Shown one piece after another: positions 1 to 6,448 of a DNA stretch of 27,725 nucleotides. Each line of letters starts with the position of its first letter. Position 1 is the first letter of the stretch. This stretch comes from Aquirhabdus sp. (GTDB taxonomy: Bacteria; Pseudomonadota; Gammaproteobacteria; Pseudomonadales; Moraxellaceae), in the NCBI GenBank assembly GCA_030149815.1, contig JASLHI010000031.1, positions 1 through 27,725 on the forward strand, given 5' to 3'. Both the position numbers and the translations under genes were made by a program. The notes under the pieces are model-generated. The model was not told where the DNA came from. It searched no databases and saw only the letters and a program-made list of their open reading frames with translations.

Positions 1-89
1 TATCAGTTCAGTTCGGGTAATTTTGATACATTTGAAGGAAATTATAAGTATAATTTCATTCAATAGGTCGTTAAATCAGCGTTTTGCAG

Positions 90-118
90 TTGTGTTTTGA
101 AACTGAAATCGCTAATCT
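90..118 (+). promoter_or_regulatory. Putative sigma-70 promoter of tRNA-Ser
   Basis: A TTGTGT -35-like hexamer at 90-95 is separated by 17 nt from TAATCT at 113-118. The predicted transcription start, near 125, lies just before the mature tRNA 5' end at 129. The call rests on hexamer match and position only. The rest of 1-128 shows nothing else I can support. Confidence 0.42.
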
Positions 119-128
119 ATGCACCACT

Positions 129-218
129 GGAAGCGTGGCTGAGCGGTTTAAAGCACCGGTCTTGAAAACCGACGAGGGTGTGAGCCCTCCGTGAGTTCGA
201 ATCTCACCGCTTCCGCCA
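129..218 (+). tRNA. tRNA-Ser, anticodon UGA
   Basis: This is a 90-nt class II tRNA with the CCA end encoded at 216-218. The acceptor arm pairs GGAAGCG (129-135) with CGCTTCC (208-214), and G215 is the discriminator base typical of serine tRNAs. The anticodon loop is CTTGAAA at 161-167, giving anticodon TGA at 163-165, which reads UCA codons. A long variable arm (GAGGGTGTGAGCCCTC region) and a T-loop containing GTTCGAATC are both visible. A strong hairpin terminator follows 13 nt later, so it is probably a single-tRNA transcript. I saw no second copy of its 3' end elsewhere in the window, so there is no sign of an integrated element using it as an attachment site. Confidence 0.97.
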
Positions 219-231
219 AATTGATGAAAAC

Positions 232-268
232 AAAAAACCCTAGAGCTAAAAACTCTAGGGTTTTTTGT
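232..268 (+). terminator. Intrinsic terminator after tRNA-Ser
   Basis: Perfect 8-bp GC-containing stem CCCTAGAG (238-245) / CTCTAGGG (253-260) with a 7-nt loop. It is flanked by A-rich sequence on the left and by T6 then GTTTT on the right. The flanking A and T runs extend the stem, so it could also work on the opposite strand. Confidence 0.92.
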
Positions 269-395
269 TTTCGAATATACGGTCAGACTACTTCTTTTTT
301 AAGTTTTATTGCTGTTGAATATACTAAATCTTTTTCAAAAATGATAAGTTACTCAAGTACCATGAATTGGATAAGCGTTTAAATAGGGAATTTTC

Positions 396-752
396 ATGAA
401 TATAATAAAACCTACATTAATCATTTTACTTTTTATATTTAGTCCGACTATTTGGGCTAAAGGTTGCGAAGGAGATAAAGCTACTGCAGATAAGATTGGT
501 TTATGTATGCAGCAAGATCTTCAGTCGCAAAAACGCACCTTAAATAAACTCTATGACAAAATTTATGCTGCAACCGATGCTAAAGCGGAGTTTGAAGCAG
601 CGCAGAAAGCATGGCTGACGTATCGAAATAAACAATGTAATGATTTTGTGGATAAAGACTCCGAATATAGTCCTGCTTCAGGCGCACTAAGTTCGGCTTG
701 CGAAATAACTCTGATATCTGACAGAATTGAATATCTTAAATCACTTCGTTAA
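396..752 (+). CDS. Secreted DUF1311/LprI-like protein, copy 1
   Basis: This 118-residue protein has an N-terminal signal peptide (hydrophobic residues 7-20, probable cleavage after IWA-21). The mature part carries the DUF1311 (lysozyme-inhibitor LprI-like N-terminal) signature: EFEAAQKAWLTYRNKQC around residues 65-81, with an upstream LNKLYDKIYAA helix. Four cysteines (24, 37, 81, 102) match those of the two downstream paralogues and suggest two periplasmic disulfides. The start follows AATAGGGA. It is the first of a same-strand array, 57 nt before copy 2. Some family members inhibit lysozyme; whether this one does is unknown, and a periplasmic immunity role against a wall-degrading toxin is my inference. 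Confidence 0.86.
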   Translation: MNIIKPTLIILLFIFSPTIWAKGCEGDKATADKIGLCMQQDLQSQKRTLNKLYDKIYAATDAKAEFEAAQKAWLTYRNKQCNDFVDKDSEYSPASGALSSACEITLISDRIEYLKSLR

Positions 753-809
753 TCTGATTTATTGAGATAAATTAGTAAAATATACAAAAAAATGGTCTAG
801 AATGGACAT

Positions 810-1199
810 ATGACTCTATTAAAACTTACATTCTTTTTCAGTGTATCTTTAATTTTATCGACAAATGCATTCGCTGCAAAAAACGCACCTGATGCGGTTT
901 GTTGGAAAACTTATAATGCTTACGATGCGATTGCCGATTGTCAAAAAGAAATCCTGCAAGACGCAAAAGATGATTTAAATAAGACTTACAAAGCGATAGA
1001 AGATAAAAATCGTCAGCCTGATCAAATTGAATACATCAAGCATTTAGAGATTGCTCAAAAAGCCTGGTTGAATTACCGTTTTCAAGAGTGTATTGGACAT
1101 CAAGAGCCTGATCCAGATGAACAGTTTAAAGTGGGTGAGGATCCGAGCTCATTATCCTGTTTAATCGACCTTACCCTACAGCGTACGACTTTATCTTAA
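810..1199 (+). CDS. Secreted DUF1311/LprI-like protein, copy 2 (divergent)
   Basis: This 129-residue protein has a signal peptide (hydrophobic 4-20, probable cleavage after AFA-22). The DUF1311 core is recognisable as IAQKAWLNYRFQEC at residues 81-94, and four cysteines (31, 44, 94, 117) correspond to those in the neighbours. It is the most divergent of the three intact copies: the linker before the core is longer and charged, and the C-terminus stops soon after LTLQR, lacking the IEYLKS-type tail of copies 1 and 3. The ribosome site is weak (GGAC before ATG). The C-terminal shortening may be natural variation or the first step of decay. Confidence 0.82.
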   Translation: MTLLKLTFFFSVSLILSTNAFAAKNAPDAVCWKTYNAYDAIADCQKEILQDAKDDLNKTYKAIEDKNRQPDQIEYIKHLEIAQKAWLNYRFQECIGHQEPDPDEQFKVGEDPSSLSCLIDLTLQRTTLS

Positions 1200-1244
1200 G
1201 AAGCAACTAAAGTAAGGCATTTAATACTAAAAAAGGAAGTCAGA

Positions 1245-1646
1245 ATGAAGTTGGTCATGTTGAATATTTCTGTAGTTTTACTCTTTATGTGTAGTAGTGT
1301 ATGGGCGCAATCGCAAGATTGTAGTAAGCAGAATCTAAGTAATACTGCGGAAGGCAAATGCCTTAATAGCGTTTTTCAAAACCAAAAAATACAGCTCAAT
1401 CAACTTTATGATAAAGCTTATGCCGCAACTAGTGCTAAAGCTGAGTTCGAGGCAGCACAAAAGGCTTGGTTAAACTATCGTAACAAGCAGTGCGGTGCAT
1501 TTATCTCTGAAGATTTTACTGATGCAAATGCGACTGCATCAGAGTTACCGCAAATGATTGAGTCTGAACTACCGTTGCTGATTAAAAGTTGCGAAATTGC
1601 TCTGACTAAACAACGTATTGAATACTTACATTCGATTGATTATTAA
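1245..1646 (+). CDS. Secreted DUF1311/LprI-like protein, copy 3
   Basis: This 133-residue protein has a signal peptide ending near VWA-21 and the DUF1311 core EFEAAQKAWLNYRNKQC at residues 68-83. Over 33 residues around the core it matches copy 1 at 29 positions, while the DNA differs at many third-codon positions, so the copies are old but their protein sequence has been retained. Cysteines at 26, 39, 83 and 116 are in register with the paralogues. Between the core and the last cysteine it carries an extra acidic loop absent from copy 1. AAGGAAG gives a good ribosome site before ATG 1245. Its stop lies three nucleotides before the start of the decayed fourth copy. Confidence 0.86.
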   Translation: MKLVMLNISVVLLFMCSSVWAQSQDCSKQNLSNTAEGKCLNSVFQNQKIQLNQLYDKAYAATSAKAEFEAAQKAWLNYRNKQCGAFISEDFTDANATASELPQMIESELPLLIKSCEIALTKQRIEYLHSIDY

Positions 1647-1649
1647 ATA

Positions 1650-2005
1650 ATGAAATATGGAAAAATCTACTTCAGCATTATTATGGTAATGACCAGCGTA
1701 AATGCTTGGTCTAGTGCATGCAATGTTCGTGATAATCGATTTGGTTATGAGAGTTGCTTGGCTACTACTCTTAAAGTTGAAAAAGCTAGAGTTGAATCAG
1801 CTTTATGCCAAGATATACGTGATGACAAATTCTAAGCAACAGTTTGAAGCATCGTAAAAAGCATGGCTTGTATACCGTGAAAACAATTTAGTGATTTTGT
1901 TGATACTGATAGAGATCATAGTCCTGTAGGTGGTTTAGTGGGGTTGAGCTGACAAAGCAGAGATTTCAATATCTGAAAGACATGGATAACTACACTCTAA
2001 ATTAG
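1650..2005 (+). pseudogene. Decayed fourth DUF1311/LprI-like copy
   Basis: An intact signal peptide (YFSIIMVMTSVNAWS) and first domain half are readable from ATG 1650, but the frame ends at 1835. Homology continues in another frame from about 1822: KQQFEAS, then a stop at 1855-1857, then KAWLVYREN, matching the EFEAAQKAWLTYRNKQC core of copies 1 and 3. A further shift near 1890 restores SDFVDTDRDHSPVGG, which parallels copy 1 (NDFVDKDSEYSPASG). After a small deletion that removes the last cysteine, LTKQRFQYLKDMD runs to a stop at 2003-2005. At least two frameshifts, one nonsense codon and one deletion make it a pseudogene. It looks closest to copy 1 in its second half. Confidence 0.87.
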
Positions 2006-2052
2006 ATTCAGAGAGTTAGTTTATTCTTTCGTATTCTTATTAATTCTCTGGG

Positions 2053-2442
2053 TTATTTGAAGCAAACCTCTAATTTGCCTTTAACTTGTTTAACGCATAG
2101 GAATGTATTTTTAGGCGTATTGTCTGAGTTTGCGACTAACTTAATTATCGTATTGTTCGTATTTCTTGCGTAGCCTTTAGCTTCTTTATCATTTAAGGTT
2201 TGATGTACAACTTTTGCATCTGCAGGATTTTCTGCCGTAGGATCTAAACTTTCCTCATAGGTATACGATTTACCTTGTGCTTTGATGGTGAAAGCTCTAC
2301 CGCCAGCCCCAAAATCCAAGTCAACTTTGCATTTAGTAGGAGACGATGGAATGCCTTCATTTATAATCATACAACTGCTTGCTATCGCCCATGTCGGCAC
2401 CATGAATGCGAGAGTAAGTCCAATTCTTCGATAAATTTTCAT
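2053..2442 (-). CDS. Hypothetical secreted protein with four cysteines
   Basis: I do not recognise a family. From ATG at 2442 the protein is 129 residues. A TTG seven codons upstream (2463) is in frame, but the ATG places a compact signal peptide correctly (KIYRR, hydrophobic 8-21, cleavage near ASS-23). The mature protein has cysteines at 24, 38, 116 and 127, compatible with two disulfides. It is rich in small polar residues and predicted mostly beta (KVDLDFGAGGRAFTIKAQ; NTFLCVKQVKGKLEVCF). It faces the DUF1311 array tail to tail, and no convincing terminator lies between. The cysteine layout differs from DUF1311 and the core motif is missing, so I do not treat it as a paralogue. Confidence 0.66.
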   Translation of the reverse strand: MKIYRRIGLTLAFMVPTWAIASSCMIINEGIPSSPTKCKVDLDFGAGGRAFTIKAQGKSYTYEESLDPTAENPADAKVVHQTLNDKEAKGYARNTNNTIIKLVANSDNTPKNTFLCVKQVKGKLEVCFK

Positions 2443-2539
2443 AGTTAGAGTATTTCTTTTCAATAGGTAGTGGAATTTTTAGACTTTTGATTATATATGG
2501 ACAGCTAGAATTGTAATAGCTACTCTGGCTAAATGATTA

Positions 2540-2554
2540 GACTATTAAATAGTC
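2540..2554. repeat. 15-nt perfect palindrome in intergenic spacer
   Basis: GACTATT-A-AATAGTC is a perfect 7-bp inverted repeat around one base. A second inverted repeat, GTGCAGG (2565-2571) / CCTGCAC (2588-2594), lies between it and the EamA stop. Neither has a following T-tract, so neither is a convincing terminator. The first lies roughly 100 nt upstream of the minus-strand secreted-protein gene and could be an operator, but nothing else supports this. Confidence 0.35.
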
Positions 2555-2610
2555 ATCTGAGTGAGTGCAGGGGCTGGTATTGCAGATCCTGCACCACATA
2601 GCGTTTATAA

Positions 2611-3537
2611 TTAGACTATGCGTAATGCAAGTATTCGCTTTAAGTGTGGAAATAAGTCATAAGCAAAGTAAATAAACAAGCCCAACATCACCACACCAAT
2701 TCCAATCATCATGACGCTGCTGATATGTTCAGCATTCAGCCATGTCCCTAAGATAAGCGCGAGTACAGGCGTAATCACAGTTGCAAGCGAAAGCGTCGAA
2801 GGCTGCATGCGTTTAATCAGATAGAAGTAACACATCATGGCTGCAATTGATGAGATCGTTGCTGAATACAAGATAGCCGTAATGGTTGTCTGATCCGGAA
2901 TATGCGTTGGCCTTAGTGTCCAAAAAAAGGGAATTATTACCATTAGCCCGATCATGGACAAAATAAGCGAACCTGTTGTTTGCGCCAGAGGATGCAAGTT
3001 GGCTTTTTCGTATCGTAACCAGAATATTGAGCCGACATAAGCCATCACACCGATGAGGACGTAGATCATGCCTTTAAGCATACCTGTGTGCATATGTACT
3101 GAGCCAAAAACTCCCACCAGACCAAGGGTGGATAATGTCATCCCAAACCACTGTAAGCGATTGAGTTTAGAGTTGATAAAGTGTCCAACTAATCCTGTCA
3201 TGAGTGGCGATAGACCAAAAATTAAAGAAATTAGTCCAGATGGCAAATATTGTGCCCCTAGGTATGTAAAGAGCATTGCCCAAAATAGACCTAAAGTTCC
3301 TGCGAGATAACATCGTAAAGCCCCTTTATTTAAAGGCAAGGGTTCACGAATACACCATAAAATAATGCGAGCAATCGCAATCGCAAGTAGAAAGCGCACG
3401 CTGAGAGACCAGATGGGGTTGAGTCCACGGAGACTCACCACAACTGCAAGTGGTGTGGTCGACCAAATCAAAATTAAGCTGACATAGGCTCCCGACGTAC
3501 GCAAACTCTGTGGCGGTTCTTCTAATGGGGTTAACAT
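2611..3537 (-). CDS. EamA-family (DMT) transporter
   Basis: This 308-residue inner-membrane protein has about ten hydrophobic segments, the two-times-five-helix layout of drug/metabolite transporters with two EamA repeats. Each half opens with a family-like pattern: LIWSTTPLAVVVSL and the VRFLLA helix in the first, VLIGVMAYVGSIFWLRYEK and the pair PSTLSLATVITPVLALILG in the second. Family members move small metabolites such as amino acids, usually outward; the substrate cannot be read from the sequence. ATG 3537 has an excellent ribosome site (AAGGAGGAAT, 3541-3550). The gene sits behind a leader ORF and an intrinsic terminator only about 30 nt upstream of its start, so expression probably depends on read-through of that terminator. 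Confidence 0.92.
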   Translation of the reverse strand: MLTPLEEPPQSLRTSGAYVSLILIWSTTPLAVVVSLRGLNPIWSLSVRFLLAIAIARIILWCIREPLPLNKGALRCYLAGTLGLFWAMLFTYLGAQYLPSGLISLIFGLSPLMTGLVGHFINSKLNRLQWFGMTLSTLGLVGVFGSVHMHTGMLKGMIYVLIGVMAYVGSIFWLRYEKANLHPLAQTTGSLILSMIGLMVIIPFFWTLRPTHIPDQTTITAILYSATISSIAAMMCYFYLIKRMQPSTLSLATVITPVLALILGTWLNAEHISSVMMIGIGVVMLGLFIYFAYDLFPHLKRILALRIV

Positions 3538-3567
3538 TTCATTCCTCCTTTGACCAAAATTTAGATA

Positions 3568-3597
3568 TAAAAAAAGCCGCTTTTTATGAGCGGCTTT
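3568..3597 (-). terminator. Intrinsic terminator in the EamA leader (attenuator)
   Basis: On the minus strand an 8-bp perfect stem AAAGCCGC / GCGGCTTT (plus-strand arms 3590-3597 and 3573-3580) with a 9-nt loop is followed by seven T residues. It lies between the leader ORF stop (3612) and the EamA ribosome site (3541-3550), so it would end transcription before the transporter. On the plus strand the hairpin is followed only by GACTG, so the T-run orientation favours the minus strand. No other minus-strand gene lies upstream for it to terminate, which is why I read it as an attenuator. Confidence 0.82.
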
Positions 3598-3611
3598 GAC
3601 TGTAGGATGAT

Positions 3612-3713
3612 CTATTTCGTCGAAAGAAGCTCATGCGTGTCTATATGCCACACCGCAGGTTTGCGAATGGCACGAACAGTACAAATCGAGCACAACATAG
3701 AATAGGTCATCAT
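3612..3713 (-). CDS. Putative 33-residue leader peptide of the EamA gene
   Basis: This short ORF runs from an ATG-ATG pair (3713, 3710) to TAG at 3612-3614, 14 nt before the terminator stem. It begins Met-Met-Thr-Tyr-Ser-Met-Leu-Cys-Ser-Ile-Cys and later contains RAIRKPAVWHIDTHE, so it holds two Cys, one Trp and two His codons. There is no Shine-Dalgarno sequence. The predicted transcription start falls at or next to the first ATG, so translation may be leaderless. A hairpin inside the ORF (TGCGAATGGC 3662-3671 with GCCACACCGCA 3647-3657, plus-strand letters) competes with pairing to the terminator arm, as in classical attenuators. The ORF is too short for statistics; the call rests on this architecture. 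Confidence 0.52.
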   Translation of the reverse strand: MMTYSMLCSICTVRAIRKPAVWHIDTHELLSTK

Positions 3714-3719
3714 GCGTCG

Positions 3720-3749
3720 ATAATGAGTGCGGGCTGGGTATATTGTCAA
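3720..3749 (-). promoter_or_regulatory. Promoter of the EamA leader transcript
   Basis: On the minus strand a consensus TTGACA (plus coordinates 3744-3749) is followed after 18 nt by CATTAT (3720-3725); a 17-nt reading would use TCATTA. Initiation about seven bases downstream would be at or within two bases of the leader ORF start codon at 3713. Confidence 0.56.
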
Positions 3750-3853
3750 TCTGTTTTTTAGCGGGTTCTGATCTGAACTCAGTTTACTTAGATCGCTTCT
3801 TTAAAGCTAAAGAAAACTGAAATTATGTGTTTAGTGTGTTGTTTATATTTCAT

Positions 3854-3882
3854 TTGTGTAAATTTATGTGCGAAGGTATGAT
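3854..3882 (+). promoter_or_regulatory. Promoter of the lipoprotein/DUF4105 operon
   Basis: TTGTGT (3854-3859), a 17-nt spacer and TATGAT (3877-3882) form a near-consensus sigma-70 promoter. Transcription from about 3889 would give a 5' leader of roughly 68 nt before ATG 3957. It faces away from the EamA leader promoter, with about 100 bp between them. I see no further gene in the 3750-3853 stretch. Confidence 0.55.
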
Positions 3883-3956
3883 ATGCCGCTATCAACAATA
3901 TATTAATCGATTCAAGTTGATAATAAATTTAATCTTATGGAGAGGGTGTGAAGAAT

Positions 3957-4322
3957 ATGAAAAAACTTTTAGGTCTGTCAGCAATTGCAACTGTTGTTTT
4001 GATGACGGGTTGTGCATCTATTTTGAACAGCAAAACACAAATGGTTAATATCACAACTTCAAACGGTGAGAAAATCGTTGCAACAGCAGATGGTCAGCCA
4101 TTCCAAGTTCCTGGAATTGTTGGTTTACAACGTTCTCAAGCTGATAAAATTATTACTACTTCACAAAGCAATTGTAATCCGCAAACGCTTGCTCCTCGCA
4201 CTATCGATCCAATTTTCTTCATCAATATTCTTTCTGGTGGCGCTTTGGGTTCAACAACGGACTACGCAACTGAAAAAATGTGGAAGTATGATAACAACCT
4301 AGTTATCACTTGTAACAAGTAA
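3957..4322 (+). CDS. Small predicted lipoprotein
   Basis: This 121-residue protein starts MKKLLGLSAIATVVLMTGC: a lipoprotein signal peptide with lipobox LMTGC and the acylated cysteine at 19. A GTG nine bases upstream is in frame, but GGAGAGG (3939-3945) sits too close to it and is correctly spaced for ATG 3957. After the lipobox come ASILNSKTQMVNITTSNGEKI and a C-terminal half with two further cysteines (NCNP and ITC near the end) and a glycine-rich LSGGALGSTTD segment. It resembles the loose group of small Gram-negative envelope lipoproteins such as YidQ/YceK-like proteins, but I cannot name the family firmly. Residue +2 after Cys is Ala, consistent with outer-membrane sorting. Two bases separate its stop from the in-frame TTG of the next gene, so the two are co-transcribed. 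Confidence 0.82.
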   Translation: MKKLLGLSAIATVVLMTGCASILNSKTQMVNITTSNGEKIVATADGQPFQVPGIVGLQRSQADKIITTSQSNCNPQTLAPRTIDPIFFINILSGGALGSTTDYATEKMWKYDNNLVITCNK

Positions 4323-4333
4323 TCTTGGCATTC

Positions 4334-6193
4334 ATGCTGCAATGGAAGGAGGGCTTTTTAGCTCTCCTTTTTTTGGTGTGCTTTTCAAATACATCTCTCG
4401 CACAACAAGATAATTTTGTATCAGGTACAGCAGTCGATGATCAGCTTGTTGAGAAAGCACTGAGCCAAGCGATTTATACGAAGCCAGAATGGAGTGCCTT
4501 GCTTCATGTGGATCAAGATAAACCTTATATTAATGATGCTCATTTTTTATTAAGTCTGCCTAATTTTTCAGTCAAGAATGAACTGATTTTGGATTTAAAA
4601 ACTATTTTAAATCCGTTAACGCATGATGAATTTATTTGTAAGTTTCCCGCAAGGACGCTGTGGTTACAGCAGCAATTACAATTAGAGCCAATATCCTTTA
4701 CCCAGTGTACAGACTTTACCAATTACCTAGATAATGCACCTGTTGATCAAATTAAATTAGTTTATGTTGCTGAAAATATTACGCAACCTTCTAGCATGAT
4801 GGGACATGTGCTGCTTCAGCTTTCCGGATTGAATAAGAATAATAAACATGTCGATCATGCGGTCTCTTTTTATACCGATGTTAGTGGTATTAATGCACCA
4901 AAATTTATGTTTCAGGCATTGGTGACTGGAAAAAAAGGCTATTTCTCATTAACGCCATTGAATGAAAAACTTGAAAGATATCATCATCAGGAACAGCGGA
5001 ATATTTGGACATATGATCTCAATCTAACCGATGAACAAAAACAACGAATCCAATATCATATTTGGGAGCTAAAAACGGCTCCGTTGACTTATTATTTTAA
5101 AGGCTATAACTGTGCGACCTTAACGCACTTTGTTTTGGCAACGACTGGTAATCAAAAGATCATCAATAGTTTTGGTGCAATATTATCTCCCCTCGATATT
5201 GCCAAAAGTGTTGATGCTGCGCAGATCGTGAAGAGTACAACACTATCACCTTCAGACACTTTTGCGATCAGAATGTTAACGGATCAATATGATTCTGTTT
5301 GGCAAAAAAATTTAAAAGCAGCTATAGATAATAATTCTCTAACCACACTGATTGAAAAAACTGCATCTCCTGTAGATCAATTTGTAATGTATCAAGTTGC
5401 TTCACGTTATAGGGACTTTCTGCAAGATCAGGGGCGACTACAGGCTATAGGCAATTCACAGGATCAACAGTTAGAGGAGTCAAAGCCATTTGTTCGTGAT
5501 TTTGTAATCGATCTTTCGCAGTATAAAAATCCTCTGAAAGCACCTAATGATAGTCAGTTATCGATTGGTGCAGGTTATGACAACCAACAGCATGTGCTTA
5601 AATTAGATTATCTCCCTACAGCACAGAAGTTAGAGGATGATAATAGTCAGTCTGCAAGTGAACATGAGTTGTTACTTGGGAATGTCGGGCTGAAGTATTT
5701 GATGCAGACTCATCAACTTAAGATTGATTATATAAATTTGTATTCGATGTCATCATTGATTCCAGTCGATGTTTTTACTGGTGTGATTTCTGGGCAATTG
5801 TCACTAACTTATGCGCCTAGATTTGATTCCTCGATGCGGGAGCGGCAATCGACGACCCTTGAAGGTGGTGCTGGATTGACGAAACAACTCATGCCGAATT
5901 TGACTGTGTCCGCACTGCTATTGGGAGGTGTGGATTATTTCGATTATCAAGTTCAAGCTCATGTCTCGCCAAGTTTGACAGCAATTGCAAATGAAAGATG
6001 GGACATGAAGTCGATCATCCAATATCAGCGTATTTATAGCACAGAGCAATTTAGTCGTCCTTACAACGCGATCAAGTTGACTCAATCAAAGCGCATCAAT
6101 TCAGAATATAGTGTCCAATTGAGTTATGACAATTTTTGGAATACTGAGCGTAGCAAATTTGCATATACATTGATGCTTAAAAAAATATTTTAG
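4334..6193 (+). CDS. DUF4105 (Lnb N-terminal-like) protein with probable C-terminal outer-membrane barrel
   Basis: From ATG 4334 this is a 619-residue exported protein (signal peptide ending near SLA-23); a TTG three codons upstream is also in frame. The CKFPARTLWL segment (about residues 102-111) and the DUF4105 core from about 140 to 270 are clear. The core holds the family-conserved histidine in SSMMGHVLLQLSG (His158) and cysteine in YNCATLTHF (Cys260). The last 240 residues have amphipathic beta-strand character (LSIGAGYDNQQ, LKIDYINLYSM, SVQLSYDNFW) and end in KKIF, a terminal aromatic typical of BAM-inserted barrels. A related domain occurs in the Gram-positive lipoprotein acyltransferase Lnb. 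The upstream co-transcribed lipoprotein suggests an outer-membrane partnership, which is inference. Confidence 0.84.
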   Translation: MLQWKEGFLALLFLVCFSNTSLAQQDNFVSGTAVDDQLVEKALSQAIYTKPEWSALLHVDQDKPYINDAHFLLSLPNFSVKNELILDLKTILNPLTHDEFICKFPARTLWLQQQLQLEPISFTQCTDFTNYLDNAPVDQIKLVYVAENITQPSSMMGHVLLQLSGLNKNNKHVDHAVSFYTDVSGINAPKFMFQALVTGKKGYFSLTPLNEKLERYHHQEQRNIWTYDLNLTDEQKQRIQYHIWELKTAPLTYYFKGYNCATLTHFVLATTGNQKIINSFGAILSPLDIAKSVDAAQIVKSTTLSPSDTFAIRMLTDQYDSVWQKNLKAAIDNNSLTTLIEKTASPVDQFVMYQVASRYRDFLQDQGRLQAIGNSQDQQLEESKPFVRDFVIDLSQYKNPLKAPNDSQLSIGAGYDNQQHVLKLDYLPTAQKLEDDNSQSASEHELLLGNVGLKYLMQTHQLKIDYINLYSMSSLIPVDVFTGVISGQLSLTYAPRFDSSMRERQSTTLEGGAGLTKQLMPNLTVSALLLGGVDYFDYQVQAHVSPSLTAIANERWDMKSIIQYQRIYSTEQFSRPYNAIKLTQSKRINSEYSVQLSYDNFWNTERSKFAYTLMLKKIF

Positions 6194-6369
6194 CGGTTTA
6201 TTTCTTTTTCTTTTTTGTTTCGAATCTTGCAGAATTTGTTCTAATTATGGAGTTAGCTATGCAGTAATGTAATTCATGTAATGAATCAAGAGTGGGGGTA
6301 CCATCACATTTTTAGGATAAAATTTCTTTAAATTCAGGACTAATTGTGATGAGAGTCACATAATCAATT

Positions 6370-6418
6370 GTAACCAAAGTTATTGACTATGTTATAAATA
6401 TGTTGGTAACAAAAGTTA
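6370..6418 (+). promoter_or_regulatory. Direct repeats around the peroxiredoxin promoter region
   Basis: Two 13-nt near-identical direct repeats, GTAACCAAAGTTA (6370-6382) and GTAACAAAAGTTA (6406-6418), are exactly 36 nt apart. They flank TTGACT (6383-6388) and an AT-rich stretch containing TATAAA (6393-6398). The -35/-10 pairing is not clean in any spacing, so the exact promoter is unclear, but the region sits 30-80 nt before the gene and is the likely control site. Confidence 0.4.
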
Positions 6419-6448
6419 ATAATTGCTGCTTGTGATAAGGAGATCGCA

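Noticed and set aside
129..218. tRNA-Ser as integration site of a mobile element
   Set aside because: No integrase gene and no second copy of the tRNA 3' end were seen in the window.
191..382. 63-codon plus-strand ORF
   Set aside because: It begins inside the tRNA-Ser 3' end and reads through the terminator hairpin; no ribosome site or protein-like composition.
2006..2052. Short inverted repeat CAGAGA...TCTCTG between the DUF1311 pseudogene and the convergent gene
   Set aside because: Six-base arms far apart with no T-run; not convincing as a terminator.
3068..3310. 80-codon ORF opposite the EamA gene
   Set aside because: Antisense shadow of a well-supported membrane protein; the sequence has no recognisable features.
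3827..4048. 73-codon plus-strand ORF overlapping the lipoprotein promoter and start
   Set aside because: It contains the promoter elements and overlaps the lipoprotein out of frame; the lipoprotein has a lipobox and a good ribosome site.
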